A stretch of DNA of 64,000 nt from Sphingomonas sp. PAMC 26621 (lineage in GTDB: Bacteria > Pseudomonadota > Alphaproteobacteria > Sphingomonadales > Sphingomonadaceae). Shown here piece by piece: positions 35,719 through 45,462 of this stretch. The stretch covers positions 124,001-188,000 of the forward strand of contig NZ_AIDW01000016.1 in assembly GCF_000251145.1 (NCBI RefSeq). The letters run 5' to 3'. Under the pieces are notes generated by a model, which worked only from the letters and a program-made list of their open reading frames with translations, did no database searches and was not told the origin of the DNA. Position numbers and translations under genes: made by a program. Each line of letters opens with the position of its first letter. Within the stretch, counting starts at the first letter, position 1.

Positions 35719-38328
35719 TCAGGGAAGCATCGCGCGGAGCGCCCGGACGATTTCGCCGCGCTTGAACGGCTTGGCCACGATCAGATGATCGGCGAATTGT
35801 TCCGGGATCATGCTGTTGCTGTCGTATCCGGTGGTGAAGACGAACGGAATGCCACGGTCCTGCGCGATCGCGGCGGCTTCCCACGACATTTCGCCATCGA
35901 GATTCACGTCGAACAAGGCCGCGTCGATCGCTTCGGTACGGACGAGCGCAACCGCCTCGTCGAGCCGCATCGCCGGACCGACCATCTGCCATCCGATGTC
36001 GGCGATCGCATCCTCGATCTCCATCAGGACCAGCGCGGAATCCTCGACCACCAAAATCCGCTGGGTCGGGCGGGGCGGGGCGGTGATATCGGCCGCCTCG
36101 GGATGGACGGTGGCTGACGTCTCCGCGGCCGGGCCAGACGTGAGGTGCAGCGCGGAGGCGGGCACCATGATCGTGCAGATCACGCCGGTGGAAGGGAAGG
36201 ACAGCGCCGACGTGCCGCCGGTCTCCATTGCCAGCGCGCGTTCGATCAGCGTCGATCCAAAGCCACGACGCTCGGGTTCGGTCACGACCGGGCCCTCGCT
36301 CTCGCGCCAGACCAGATGCAGCGCCCCGTCCGGCGCCATCTGCCAGAGAACTTCCAGCTTTCCGGTGGCGATCGACAAGGCACCATATTTCGCTGCGTTG
36401 GTCACGAGTTCGTGCACCGCAAGCGACAGCGCGAGCGCGGCCTTGGGCGTCAGCGAGACGTTCGGGCCGACCAGCGTGATCTCGCCCTGCTGCATGCGGT
36501 AGGCGTCGAGTTCCTCCTGCAGCAGGCTTTCGATCGACACGCTTTCCCAGCGGCTCTTGGTGAGCAGGCTGTGCGCCCGCGACATCGAGCGGATCCGCCG
36601 GTCGAGACCGGCGGTGAAGTCGGCCAGGGAATTGGCGCTGCGGCTGGTCTGCGCGACCAGCGCCTGGATGTTGGCGAGCGTATTCTTTACGCGATGATCC
36701 AGCTCGGCCATCAGCAGTTGCTCATGTTCCCAAGCGCGCAGCCGTTCACGCGCAGCGGCGTCGATCCGGCGCAGCACGATCTCCAGCAGCGACACACGCA
36801 GGTCGAAGGCGGCGTCCTGATCCGAGTTCGACCACGGTGCCGATTGCTGTCGGACGGTTTCGGTCCAGACCTCGAACGACTTGCGCGGCGTCAGCCGGTC
36901 GCCGTTGGGGCCTTGCTCGACCGGCTTGTTCGGGTCGCCGCCCCACCGCACGGTCTCGAGCACTTCGGGGCGGAACCACAGGATGAAATCATGCGGTTCG
37001 CGCGAGACCGAGATCGCGAGCAAGCCCGAGCCGAGCCCGGAATAGGCCGCAGCGGGGGGGTACACTTCGGCAAGACGGTCGGTGGTGAAGACGCCTTCGA
37101 ACGGCTGCATCGTCGCGGTGAGCCAGTCGGTCAGCGCCGCGATCTGATCGTCGGACGGGGTCGTTCCCAGCACCGAGATCCCGTCGTTGACGCGGATCGC
37201 GATCCCGCCTTTCGACTGGCCGAGCCGAAGCGCGAGGCCGCCCGCCGCGACATAGCCGAGCAACGCCTCGCGCTGCGCGACGAGTCCGATGGCGTAATCG
37301 TCTTCGTCTGCCAGGGCGTGCAGGATCGTGTTGAGCGCTGCGCGGGATTCCAGGCGTTTCGCAAGGCCTGCGGCACGCAACCGGGCTTCCAGTTGCAACG
37401 AGAAGATCGAGCCGAACAGCTCGCACACCGCGCGGAGATGCCGCGGCAGCCGGCGCGGGGTGCGATGATGGCAGGCGATCAGGCCCCAGAGCTTGCCCTC
37501 ATGGACGATCGAGATCGACATGGAGGCGTTCACCCCCATGTTGCGCAGATATTCGCGGTGGATCGGCGACACGTCACGCAGCACCGCCTGGCCTAGGTCG
37601 ATCGGGCGACCGCTGCGCGGGTTGAGGACCGGCAGGACCGGCGCGGGCTCGTAATCGACTTCGGTGATGAGCCGCAACGTGCTGGTGAGATACAGCGCAC
37701 GCGCCTGCTTCGGGATGTCCGACGCGGGATAATGGAGATCGAGGAACGGGGTGAGATCGTCGTGCCGCGCTTCGGCGAACACCCACCCCGATTCATCCGG
37801 CATGAAGCGATAGACCATCACGCGATCGTAGCCGATCACGGTACGTACCCGCTCGGCGGCCCACTGGCAGTATTCGTGCAGGTCCGGCGCGTCGCCAAGC
37901 CCGTCGAACATTTCCTGCACGCACGCGAGCGGATCGACGACGTGCCGGTTGGCAAGATCGGCATCCTCGAACTCGATCAGCAACGCGCCGTCGCTCAGGT
38001 GTATGCTCGCATCGGTCGGATGCCCCGCGACGATCCGCAGGACCGGGTCGAGCAAATGCCGGGGGCGCTGGAGGCTGGATGCGCGCACCAGGTCCGCGAT
38101 CCGCCCGAGCTGTTCGTCGGAGACGACCCCGGCGAGCGGCTGGCCCAGCAAGTCGGCGGCAGGCTTGCCGAGCAGCCGCTCGGTATCGCCCGCGAGCTGT
38201 TCGATGACCAGCCGTTCCGGGTCGACGACGAGCAATACGCCGTGTGGCAGGATACGTCCCGGAATATGGATCGGCTCGCGATCGCAATTGGTCAGGTCGA
38301 CGGTCGCCGGGGCGGGGTTATTCGGCAT
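35719..38328 (-). CDS. bphP: Bacteriophytochrome HWE histidine kinase with fused receiver
   Basis: An 869-residue red/far-red photoreceptor. The N-terminal PAS carries the biliverdin-binding Cys15 in DLTNCDREPIHIPG. The GAF domain has YPASDIPKQARALY and VSPIHREYLRNMGV, and a PHY domain follows. The kinase is of the HWE/HisKA2 type, with phospho-His in AELDHRVKNTLANIQ and ATPase motif HELVTNAAKYGAL. A receiver domain at the C-terminus has the phospho-acceptor Asp in ALFDVNLDGE and Lys in VAKPFKRG. It overlaps the heme oxygenase gene by 11 bp, so pigment maker and apoprotein are coupled. The product is cytosolic and may control the general stress response or light-dependent behaviour. Confidence 0.94.
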   Translation of the reverse strand: MPNNPAPATVDLTNCDREPIHIPGRILPHGVLLVVDPERLVIEQLAGDTERLLGKPAADLLGQPLAGVVSDEQLGRIADLVRASSLQRPRHLLDPVLRIVAGHPTDASIHLSDGALLIEFEDADLANRHVVDPLACVQEMFDGLGDAPDLHEYCQWAAERVRTVIGYDRVMVYRFMPDESGWVFAEARHDDLTPFLDLHYPASDIPKQARALYLTSTLRLITEVDYEPAPVLPVLNPRSGRPIDLGQAVLRDVSPIHREYLRNMGVNASMSISIVHEGKLWGLIACHHRTPRRLPRHLRAVCELFGSIFSLQLEARLRAAGLAKRLESRAALNTILHALADEDDYAIGLVAQREALLGYVAAGGLALRLGQSKGGIAIRVNDGISVLGTTPSDDQIAALTDWLTATMQPFEGVFTTDRLAEVYPPAAAYSGLGSGLLAISVSREPHDFILWFRPEVLETVRWGGDPNKPVEQGPNGDRLTPRKSFEVWTETVRQQSAPWSNSDQDAAFDLRVSLLEIVLRRIDAAARERLRAWEHEQLLMAELDHRVKNTLANIQALVAQTSRSANSLADFTAGLDRRIRSMSRAHSLLTKSRWESVSIESLLQEELDAYRMQQGEITLVGPNVSLTPKAALALSLAVHELVTNAAKYGALSIATGKLEVLWQMAPDGALHLVWRESEGPVVTEPERRGFGSTLIERALAMETGGTSALSFPSTGVICTIMVPASALHLTSGPAAETSATVHPEAADITAPPRPTQRILVVEDSALVLMEIEDAIADIGWQMVGPAMRLDEAVALVRTEAIDAALFDVNLDGEMSWEAAAIAQDRGIPFVFTTGYDSNSMIPEQFADHLIVAKPFKRGEIVRALRAMLP

Positions 38329-38905
38329 CGGTATCGCCCCATCGATCCATCCAGCGCTCGAACGTCGTGAATGTCGTAATCGCGGCGCGGGTCGCCGCCG
38401 CCCGCTGATCGACCCCGGTGCAGGTCGCCTCCAGCGTCTGCACGAACCCGCGCCAGCGACCGGCCTCGATGCCGTCCCCGCTCAGGAACCGCGTCGGGAA
38501 GGTCCGCGGCAGCGCGCGCGCCATCACCTGGCCGCCGAGCGCAGCCCCGGCGAGGACATAAGCCGCACCCAGCCGTTCCGGCATGGTCCCGCCGATCGCG
38601 AGGGGCGGGCACTGCGGCAGCGCCGCGATCGCTTCACGGCTGAGCCCGAGCAGAAGCAGATCGTTGACCAGCCGCGCGCTTGCCTGCCCGTTCATTCCGG
38701 CAAGCGGTTCGACCGGCGCGTAGAAACCGAACGAGCGTGCGAGCAGATTGCGATACGCCCCGCGCCCGATGCTGCCGTCGGCGGCCCGGGCATATCCCGG
38801 GTGGCGATGCATACGCTGGTGAATGGTGTCGGTTGCATCGCGGAGGACGAAGCGAAGGTCGGGCCGGGGCTGAACTGGGATACGGTCGGCAAGCGCTTTA
38901 TGCAT
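38318..38905 (-). CDS. Biliverdin-producing heme oxygenase (BphO type)
   Basis: A 195-residue heme oxygenase supplying biliverdin to the phytochrome encoded immediately downstream. The N-terminal LRDATDTIHQRMHRHPGY contains candidate proximal His residues. The helical body includes YRNLLARSFGFYAPVEPLAG, and GAAYVLAGAALGGQVMARAL matches the family's distal helix Gly-rich pattern. The ATG at 38905 is used because GGGGA precedes it; upstream codons to 39007 are rich in Arg and lack family similarity. The 11-bp overlap with the phytochrome gene implies coupled translation. Catalysis on heme is inferred from family. Confidence 0.9.
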   Translation of the reverse strand: MHKALADRIPVQPRPDLRFVLRDATDTIHQRMHRHPGYARAADGSIGRGAYRNLLARSFGFYAPVEPLAGMNGQASARLVNDLLLLGLSREAIAALPQCPPLAIGGTMPERLGAAYVLAGAALGGQVMARALPRTFPTRFLSGDGIEAGRWRGFVQTLEATCTGVDQRAAATRAAITTFTTFERWMDRWGDTDAE

Positions 38906-39124
38906 CTGATCCCCGCGATGAAGGCTGTCCAACGACGAACGACGGTTGGATCGCCCCCGTCGCGACACATCCCGGATGTTGCGTCTTTCCAAATGTCGCA
39001 CAACCACAAACGCGGTAGATCGACAATATGGACGAGGCGGAACGTTAACTCAAATTACGAACAAAGAAGGGCACGATAGGCGACACTTGCTGGAAGGCCG
39101 CCGGCCAAAGGCGTGATACCGCAG

Positions 39125-40417
39125 TTATCTCTTTGAAAAACCATCTGCTACTTCGCGGATCACGAACCAGCCATCTGGCAGATAGTCGAGCGCCATATAA
39201 AAGTAGAAGGCGCACGACCCGTCGCGTCGGTAGCTCGCGCCCTTGACGATCCCGAGCGCGGTGGTGCCGGTGAAGACCGGCGAACCGCTGTCGCCCCCTT
39301 TGCAGGTCGGGCCCGCTACGGTGACCCAGGTCGGCAGACAGGGCCCGCCGCACAGATCCCCCGCCGGCGCAAAATCGGTGAGCTGGACGATCGCGCAGCT
39401 ATAACCGGTCCGCTCGCCGCGGTGGCAGACGAAGTCGCCCGCGCGGGTGCTGGTGCGACTGCGCTGGCCGGTGACCGCACGGACCCGCGTCTTCGCATTG
39501 TCGGCGAAGAAAGTCGGCGCGAGCGGCTCGGGCGAGGCGTTGATCTGGACATCGCGATAGCCCCAGCCCCATTGCGCAACGAATGGCAGCGCGACGCGCT
39601 GTCCGGAGCGATCGCGGTAGCTCAATTCGTCGACGCAATGCGCCGCAGTGGTGATCGCGCTGCGCGTGCCGTCGGTGACCGCGAAGCCGGTGGTGCACAG
39701 GTAGCGTTTGCCGTCGCCCGGATCGACCCCGTCGACCCGCGCGCCGCCCTCGACCGCGAGGTTGACGTCGACATGGTCGAGCGCGCGGACCTGCACCGGG
39801 ACGCCCGCGATCGCCTCGACCCGGTGTCGGATGACGTCGACGCCATCGGCCGCATCGGCATTGCCGATCGTGATGACCAGTTCACCGGTCCGCGGGTCGA
39901 GCCCCATGCCGGGCGGGGTCTTCAGGGCGGCGCGGATCGCCGCCTGGTGGTTGGTCATCGCCCAGATCACGCGCTCGCGCGTGACGCGCGCGCCGGTGCG
40001 GAAGATGATCGGGACGGTCGTGCTGCCGACCGTGACGTGCTGCTCTGCGACGGGCGTCGTGCCGGTGAGCGAAACCAGGATGTGATAGGTCGGGCGATGC
40101 TCGATCGCGATCCCGGCGAGGCGGGACCGGTACGCTTCCCCGATCCCATCGGTCGCGGCGACGCTTGCCGTCTGGGCGACGAGCCTCCGCTCGGCTTCCG
40201 CCGGGGGTACGGCGAACTGGCGGGCATATTCGGCCGCATCCTCGGCGAGCGCCTGCGCGGGGGTTTCGCGCGGGGGTGCCGGTACGGCGGGGACGGCGGT
40301 CACCGGCAGGATCGTCACGACCGGCGGCGTCGGCTGGCGCGACGGGATGACCTGGGCCGCAAGCGGCGTCGAGAGAAGCGAGAGCAGCGCTCCGGCGAGC
40401 TTTGAGATACGCACCAT
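39125..40417 (-). CDS. Secreted S1-family serine protease
   Basis: A 430-residue protein. The signal peptide ends near LAAQ, and a Pro/Val-rich segment and a pro-region of about 150 residues follow. The protease domain shows His in ITTAAHCVDE, Ser in CKGGDSGSPVF and paired cysteines (CTTGFAV/AAHC; DLCGGPC). A catalytic Asp is likely in YRDVQINASPE. The layout (long pro-region, S1A core, disulfides) recalls streptogrisin-like and other exported bacterial chymotrypsin-type enzymes. It should act in the periplasm or outside the cell. No inhibitor or secretion genes are next to it. An inverted repeat of REP type lies upstream. Confidence 0.88.
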   Translation of the reverse strand: MVRISKLAGALLSLLSTPLAAQVIPSRQPTPPVVTILPVTAVPAVPAPPRETPAQALAEDAAEYARQFAVPPAEAERRLVAQTASVAATDGIGEAYRSRLAGIAIEHRPTYHILVSLTGTTPVAEQHVTVGSTTVPIIFRTGARVTRERVIWAMTNHQAAIRAALKTPPGMGLDPRTGELVITIGNADAADGVDVIRHRVEAIAGVPVQVRALDHVDVNLAVEGGARVDGVDPGDGKRYLCTTGFAVTDGTRSAITTAAHCVDELSYRDRSGQRVALPFVAQWGWGYRDVQINASPEPLAPTFFADNAKTRVRAVTGQRSRTSTRAGDFVCHRGERTGYSCAIVQLTDFAPAGDLCGGPCLPTWVTVAGPTCKGGDSGSPVFTGTTALGIVKGASYRRDGSCAFYFYMALDYLPDGWFVIREVADGFSKR

Positions 40418-40466
40418 CGCGATCTACCAGCTTCGACGGGACGACGCGAGGTTGCAAAGAACCCAC

Positions 40467-40496
40467 CGTCACCCCGCGGCTAGCGCCGGGGTGACG
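40467..40496. repeat. REP-like inverted repeat
   Basis: CGTCACCCC (40467-40475) and GGGGTGACG (40488-40496) flank 12 bases between the S1 protease and ald genes. Short GC-rich palindromes of this kind are widespread in sphingomonad spacers. Confidence 0.6.
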
Positions 40497-40527
40497 ATGG
40501 GGCAGGGCGGCCGGATCGTTCAGCGGA

Positions 40528-41634
40528 TCAGTGCGTGCATGCCTCGAATGGCAGGTCGAGTGCTTCGGCGACGGCTTCGTGCCGGATCTTGCCGTTCGAC
40601 ACGTTGAGGCCGTTGGCGAGATGCACGTCCGCCGCCATCGCGCCTTCCGCACCCAGGCCGGCGAGCTTCAGCACGAACGGCAGCGTCGCATTGTTGAGTG
40701 CGAACGCGGAGGTGCGAGCGACCGCGCCGGGCATGTTGGCGACGCAATAATGGATTACGCCGTCGACTTCGAACACCGGGTCCTCATGCGTGGTCGCATG
40801 GCTGGTTTCGAAGCAGCCGCCCTGGTCGATCGCTATGTCGACGAGCACCGAGCCGCGCTTCATCGTCTTGAGCATGTCGCGGGTGACGAGCTTGGGTGCC
40901 GCCGCGCCGGGGACGAGCACCGCGCCGATCACGAGATGCGCGTTCTTCACCGCCGCCGCGATCGCCGCCTTGCTGGCATAAGCGGTCTTGATCTGGCTGC
41001 CGAAGAACATGTCGAGTTCCGCCAGACGCGCGTTCGAGATGTCGTAGATCGTGACGTCCGCACGCATGCCGACCGCCATCTGCGCGGCGTTGACGCCGGA
41101 CACGCCGCCACCGAGGATCGCGACACGTGCCGGGGCGACTCCGGGGACGCCGCCGAGCAGGACGCCGCGACCGCCTTGTTCCTTTTCGAGATAATGCGCG
41201 CCCACCTGGATCGACATGCGCCCCGCGACTTCGCTCATCGGCTTGAGCAGCGGGAGCGAGCGGTCGTGAGCGGTGACGGTTTCATACGCGATGCAGGTCG
41301 CGCCAGACTTCATCAGCCCTTCGGCCTGCGGTTTGTCGGCGGCGAGGTGGAGATAGGTGAACAGCAGGTGGCGGCTCTCGAGCAGCGCGATCTCGCTTGC
41401 CTGCGGCTCCTTGACCTTCACGATCATGTCGCTCTGCGCGAAGACCGTGGCGGCATCGGGGACGATCGTCGCGCCGGCCGCGACATAATCGGCGTCCTCG
41501 AAGTCGATGCCGAGGCCAGCGCCGGTCTGAACCGACACAGTATGCCCGGCGGCGACCAGTTCGGCGACCGACGGCGGGGTCAGGCCGACGCGATATTCGT
41601 GGTTCTTGATTTCCTTGGGGACACCGACGCGCAT
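40528..41634 (-). CDS. ald: Alanine dehydrogenase
   Basis: A 368-residue NAD-dependent enzyme converting L-alanine to pyruvate, ammonia and NADH. The start MRVGVPKEIKNHEYRVGLTP carries the substrate-binding Arg. HLLFTYLHLAAD holds the catalytic Lys/His neighbourhood, and AILGGGVSGVNAAQMAVGM is the nucleotide-binding Rossmann motif. HYCVANMPGAVARTSAFAL is characteristic near the end. Length is normal for the hexameric enzyme. An Lrp/AsnC-type gene starts 120 bp away in the opposite direction, the usual partner controlling ald in response to alanine. Confidence 0.96.
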   Translation of the reverse strand: MRVGVPKEIKNHEYRVGLTPPSVAELVAAGHTVSVQTGAGLGIDFEDADYVAAGATIVPDAATVFAQSDMIVKVKEPQASEIALLESRHLLFTYLHLAADKPQAEGLMKSGATCIAYETVTAHDRSLPLLKPMSEVAGRMSIQVGAHYLEKEQGGRGVLLGGVPGVAPARVAILGGGVSGVNAAQMAVGMRADVTIYDISNARLAELDMFFGSQIKTAYASKAAIAAAVKNAHLVIGAVLVPGAAAPKLVTRDMLKTMKRGSVLVDIAIDQGGCFETSHATTHEDPVFEVDGVIHYCVANMPGAVARTSAFALNNATLPFVLKLAGLGAEGAMAADVHLANGLNVSNGKIRHEAVAEALDLPFEACTH

Positions 41635-41754
41635 GTGAACTCTCCAGTTTTGATTTTTGCCAGAATACCCCTGTCGGGCGGAAATGTGCTTGCAAAGTTG
41701 CCGCCTGGCGGTGCGTTTACGGGAAATGATTGCGTTCGATGTTCATGGGTCGCA
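41635..41754. promoter_or_regulatory. Divergent ald/Lrp control region
   Basis: The 120-bp spacer between ald and the divergent Lrp-type gene must hold both promoters. By analogy with AldR-type pairs it should also hold binding sites for the regulator. It is A/T-richer than its surroundings at 41650-41665 and 41720-41745. No exact operator could be defined by eye. Confidence 0.5.
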
Positions 41755-42207
41755 ATGGCATCGCGCATGGACAGTATCGACGGCAAGATCATCGCGCAGC
41801 TTGGCGCGGAGTCGGGGATCACCAGCGAGGATCTCGGCAGCCGCGTCGGCCTGTCGCCATCGGCGGCGCATCGGCGGGTCAAGGCGCTCGAGCAGCAGGG
41901 CCTGATCCTCGGCTATCGCGCGCGGCTGTCGCCGGCGGCGCGGGGCAATCCCTCGACCGTCTTCGTGTCGGTGACGTTGACCGACCAGCGGCAGGCGACG
42001 ATGATGGCGTTCGAACAGGCGCTCGTGCGGACGACGCAGGTCAGCGAGGCGCATCTGATGAGCGGTGAATCGGATTACTTGCTGAAAGTGCTGGTCCGCG
42101 AGGACGATAGCTACGAGCGGATTCATCGCGAGGTGCTTTCCGCCTTGCCCGGCGTCCACCGGCTCGTGACCCAATTCACGATCCGGACGCTGGCGAGCGA
42201 GGCGTGA
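41755..42207 (+). CDS. Lrp/AsnC family regulator of ald (AldR-like)
   Basis: A 150-residue regulator. The N-terminal winged helix is [20 protein letters not shown] followed by [20 protein letters not shown]; the RAM domain has [20 protein letters not shown]. ATGs at 41755 and 41767 are both possible, and neither has a strong ribosome site. Divergent placement from ald argues that it senses alanine or another amino acid and controls that gene. Such proteins form octamers that wrap DNA. Confidence 0.88.
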   Translation: MASRMDSIDGKIIAQLGAESGITSEDLGSRVGLSPSAAHRRVKALEQQGLILGYRARLSPAARGNPSTVFVSVTLTDQRQATMMAFEQALVRTTQVSEAHLMSGESDYLLKVLVREDDSYERIHREVLSALPGVHRLVTQFTIRTLASEA

Positions 42208-42322
42208 GCGGTGCGTTGCGAGGGGGGCGGGCGCATGCTATTGCGCCGCACCATCGAGGCCCCGGCATCATGCGGTCATTCTTGGCCTATCCGTTTCAAA
42301 TCGGTTTGAAATTCAGCGCATT

Positions 42323-44254
42323 GTGAGCATCGTGAACGCATCCGCGACGGACCTGACGACCGCTGGCGACTCCGCCGCGATCGAACCCCAGCATCGTAAG
42401 AACGGCCTTGCCCGCCTCGCGCTCGGCGCGGTTGGCGTCGTGTTCGGCGATATCGGCACCAGCCCGATCTACGCCTTCCGCGAAACCTTCGCCGGGCATC
42501 ACAAGCTCGCGGTCGACGCGGTTCATATCATGGGCGTGGTCAGCCTGATCTTCTGGTCGATGATGATCGTGGTGACGTTCAAATATGTCACCATCCTGAT
42601 GCGCGCGGACAACAAGGGCGAGGGCGGGAGCCTTGCGTTGCTCGCGCTCGTCAACAATCGGACGACGACGCGGCGCTGGTCGCGCGGGATCGTGCTGCTC
42701 GGCGTGTTCGCGACGGCGCTGTTCTACGGCGACAGCATGATTACGCCTGCCGTTTCGGTCTTGTCGGCGGTCGAGGGGTTGAAGGTCGCCGCGCCCGGCC
42801 TCGGGCAGTTCGTCCTGCCGATCGCGATGGCGATCGTGATCGGGCTGTTCTCGATCCAGCGCAGCGGGACCGCGCGCGTCAGTCTGTTCTTCGGGCCGGT
42901 GATGCTCGTCTATTTCGCGGTGATCGCGACGCTCGGTGTGCTGAGCATCATCGAGACGCCGCAGATCCTGTGGGCGCTGTCGCCGCAGCACGCGTTCGAA
43001 TTCTTCGCGCTGGACCCGGTCCGCGCGTTTCTCGCGCTCGGGTCGGTCGTGCTCGCGGTGACGGGCGCCGAGGCGCTCTATTCCGACATGGGGCATTTCG
43101 GGCGCAACCCGATCGGCATTTCGTGGCTGTGTGTCGTCCTCCCGGCCTTGATGCTCAACTACATGGGGCAGGGCGCGTTGCTCTCGCGAATCGGCCTGCC
43201 CGCGCTCGAAGCGCCGTTCTACATGCTTGCGACCGAACAGCTTCGCCTGCCGCTGGTGCTGCTGTCGATCGCGGCGGCGGTGATCGCGTCGCAGGCGGTG
43301 ATCTCGGGCGCGTTTTCCGTCACGCATCAGGCGATCCAGCTCGGCTTCATCCCGCGGCTGCGGATCGAGCATACCAGCGCGGCGACGGTCGGGCAGATTT
43401 ACCTTCCGCTGATCAACTGGATCCTCGGCACGATGGTGCTGCTGCTGCTGGTGTTCTTCCGCAGCTCGTCCAACCTCACCTCAGCCTACGGGATCGCGGT
43501 GACCGGGGCGATGCTGATCGATACCTGCCTGTTGTCGATCGTGCTGTTCCGGCTGTGGCGCTGGCCCGTGTACTTCGCGGTGCCGCTGCTTGCCGTGTTC
43601 TTCTTGGTCGACGGCGCCTATTTCAGCGCCAACCTCACCAAGATCCCGTCGGGGGGCTGGTTCCCGTTGCTGGTCGGCTTCTGCATCTTCGTGGTGCTGA
43701 CGACCTGGTCGAAGGGGCGGCAGCTGATGATCGACCGGATGCGCGAATCGGCGATGCCGATCAAGGTGTTCATCCAGTCCGCCGCGACCTCCGCCACGCG
43801 CGTGCCGGGGACGGCGGTGTTCATGACCTCCTCGCCCGAGGGGGTGCCGCACGCGCTGCTCCACAATCTCAAGCACAACAAGGTGCTCCACGAGCGGATC
43901 ATCCTGCTGACGGTCAAGATCGCGGACGAACCCTATGTCCCCGAGGGGCAGCGCTGCTCGATCGAGGATCTCGGGCAGGGCTTCCACCGGATGATCTTGC
44001 GCTACGGCTTCGTCGAGGAGCCGGACGTCCCCAACGCGCTGGCCAACGTGCATCGCTGCGGGGCCGATTTCCGCATGATCGACACCAGCTTCTTCCTCGC
44101 GCGGCAGACGTTGCTGCCGTCATCGCGGCCGGGGATGATGATCTGGCGCGAAAAGCTGTTCTCGTGGATGCTGCGCAACGCCGAGAGCGCGATGGAGTTC
44201 TTCCGCCTGCCGACCAATCGCGTGGTCGAACTGGGCAGCCAGCTCGAGATTTGA
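42323..44254 (+). CDS. kup: KUP-family potassium uptake protein
   Basis: A 643-residue inner-membrane potassium/proton symporter. The diagnostic [17 protein letters not shown] comes early, followed by about twelve hydrophobic helices (for example [20 protein letters not shown] and [17 protein letters not shown]). A hydrophilic C-terminal domain of about 150 residues begins near [12 protein letters not shown] and includes [24 protein letters not shown] at 42323 is taken as the start. The next gene begins 2 bp after its stop, so they are co-transcribed. Potassium uptake at low external concentration is the expected role. Confidence 0.95.
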   Translation: MSIVNASATDLTTAGDSAAIEPQHRKNGLARLALGAVGVVFGDIGTSPIYAFRETFAGHHKLAVDAVHIMGVVSLIFWSMMIVVTFKYVTILMRADNKGEGGSLALLALVNNRTTTRRWSRGIVLLGVFATALFYGDSMITPAVSVLSAVEGLKVAAPGLGQFVLPIAMAIVIGLFSIQRSGTARVSLFFGPVMLVYFAVIATLGVLSIIETPQILWALSPQHAFEFFALDPVRAFLALGSVVLAVTGAEALYSDMGHFGRNPIGISWLCVVLPALMLNYMGQGALLSRIGLPALEAPFYMLATEQLRLPLVLLSIAAAVIASQAVISGAFSVTHQAIQLGFIPRLRIEHTSAATVGQIYLPLINWILGTMVLLLLVFFRSSSNLTSAYGIAVTGAMLIDTCLLSIVLFRLWRWPVYFAVPLLAVFFLVDGAYFSANLTKIPSGGWFPLLVGFCIFVVLTTWSKGRQLMIDRMRESAMPIKVFIQSAATSATRVPGTAVFMTSSPEGVPHALLHNLKHNKVLHERIILLTVKIADEPYVPEGQRCSIEDLGQGFHRMILRYGFVEEPDVPNALANVHRCGADFRMIDTSFFLARQTLLPSSRPGMMIWREKLFSWMLRNAESAMEFFRLPTNRVVELGSQLEI

Positions 44255-44256
44255 TC

Positions 44257-44772
44257 ATGGATGGAGCGACGGGTGCGCCGATCATCGTGACGGCGCTGTT
44301 CGGCGCGGGCGACGCCGCGTATTTCGACGAGCTGCGCCGGGCGCACTTTCCGCCCGAACGCAACCAGTTGGCTGCGCATTTGACGATGTTCCATCATCTC
44401 GCGCCAAGTCTCGAGCGCGAGCTCAAGCAGCGGCTGACCGCGGAGACGCGCGGCATTCCCGCGCCCGATGCGCGGATCGCCGGGGTGATGTCGCTCGGGC
44501 GCGGCGTGGCGTTCCGCATCGATTCGCCCGCACTTGAAGAGATTCGCGCCGGGCTCGCCGAGGCGTTCGAGACGCTGCTGACGCCGCAGGACCGCGCCGG
44601 GTGGCGGCCACACGTCACCGTGCAGAACAAGGTCGACCCTGCCGTCGCCAAGGCGCTGAAAGCCACGTTGGAGACCGATTTCCGGCCACGGACGGTACGC
44701 ATCGCCGGCCTGGCGAGCTGGTGGTATCGTGGCGGACCGTGGGAACCGTTGTCGCGCCATAATTTTACGTGA
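44257..44772 (+). CDS. 2H phosphoesterase (2'-5' RNA ligase-like)
   Basis: A 171-residue cytosolic protein with the two HxT/S motifs of the 2H superfamily: HLTMFHHL near residue 40 and HVTVQNKV near 125. The spacing is typical of bacterial LigT/ThpR-like proteins, which open 2',3'-cyclic phosphates or make 2'-5' bonds; the real substrate here is unknown. It begins 2 bp after kup in the same direction. No functional link to potassium uptake is evident. tRNA-Met follows after 60 bp. Confidence 0.85.
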   Translation: MDGATGAPIIVTALFGAGDAAYFDELRRAHFPPERNQLAAHLTMFHHLAPSLERELKQRLTAETRGIPAPDARIAGVMSLGRGVAFRIDSPALEEIRAGLAEAFETLLTPQDRAGWRPHVTVQNKVDPAVAKALKATLETDFRPRTVRIAGLASWWYRGGPWEPLSRHNFT

Positions 44773-44831
44773 AAAGGCGGTTGACCGCGCGGCCGTCCCG
44801 CTCCTATAGCGCCCCCTCTTCGATACGGCTT

Positions 44832-44908
44832 GGCGGAGTAGCTCAGTTGGTTAGAGCACGGGAATCATAATCCTGGGGTCGGGGGTTCAAGTCCCTCCTC
44901 CGCTACCA
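44832..44908 (+). tRNA. tRNA-Met(CAU), elongator
   Basis: A 77-nt cloverleaf: acceptor GGCGGAG/CTCCGCT, anticodon stem CGGGA/TCCTG, loop ATCATAA with anticodon CAT at 44866-44868, T-arm GGGGTTCAAGTCCC, and CCA encoded. It lacks the initiator's C1-A72 mismatch, so it is read as elongator Met. Confidence 0.93.
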
Positions 44909-44974
44909 AAACGGTAGCGCCGCCGTATCGAACTGCTAATCGAAACCTCTCACGACAAAAAAAGGAGAGGTTCC

Positions 44975-45357
44975 GTGTTCAGTCACATTATGCTCGGATC
45001 GAACGACATGGCCGCATCGCGGGCGTTCTACGATGCGACGATCGGCGCGCTTGGCGGCACGCCAGGACGCGACGATCCGTCGGGACGGGTCTTCTACATG
45101 CACGGCGGCGGGTTGTTGATCCTGACCAAGCCGATCGACGGCGAGCCCGCGTGCCACGCCAATGGCGGGACGATCGGATTCAAGGCTGATTCGCCCGAGG
45201 CTGCGGACGCTTGGCATGCGCCGGTGTGGCGGCTGGCGGCACGCCTTGCGAAAATCCTCCCGGCATCCGCGAAGGCGCGCTCGGCAAGCTGTACCTCGCC
45301 TATCTCCGCGATCCCGCCGGCAACAAACTGTGCGCGATGCATCGCGTGCCTGCCTGA
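44975..45357 (+). pseudogene. VOC-family protein, frameshifted
   Basis: A gene for a glyoxalase/bleomycin-resistance-like (VOC) protein of about 127 residues. The first half reads MFSHIMLGSNDMAASRAFYD and on through GGTIGFKADSPEAADAWHA. Then the frame slips. The expected second half is open in the adjacent frame: AGVAAGGTPCENPPGIREGA, LGKLYLAYLRDPAGNKLCAM, HRVPA and a stop at 45355-45357. One base is missing at about 45217-45221. Without repair the first frame runs on to 45466 as a nonsense tail. Metal-binding His/Glu residues occur in both halves. trxB follows. It may be an intact gene spoiled by an assembly error. Confidence 0.82.
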
Positions 45358-45462
45358 TACCGCAATCCGCGCGCCGGTCTTGCTTGACGCGGCGCGCACA
45401 CCATGTTGTCAGCCGGCCCGTCGCGACCCTAAACGCGGCGGGCCGACAGGACGAAAGCGACC

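Noticed and set aside
40531..41754. Extension of the second Lrp gene upstream through ald
   Set aside because: The upstream part is antisense to alanine dehydrogenase; the regulator's own N-terminus begins at 41755 or 41767.
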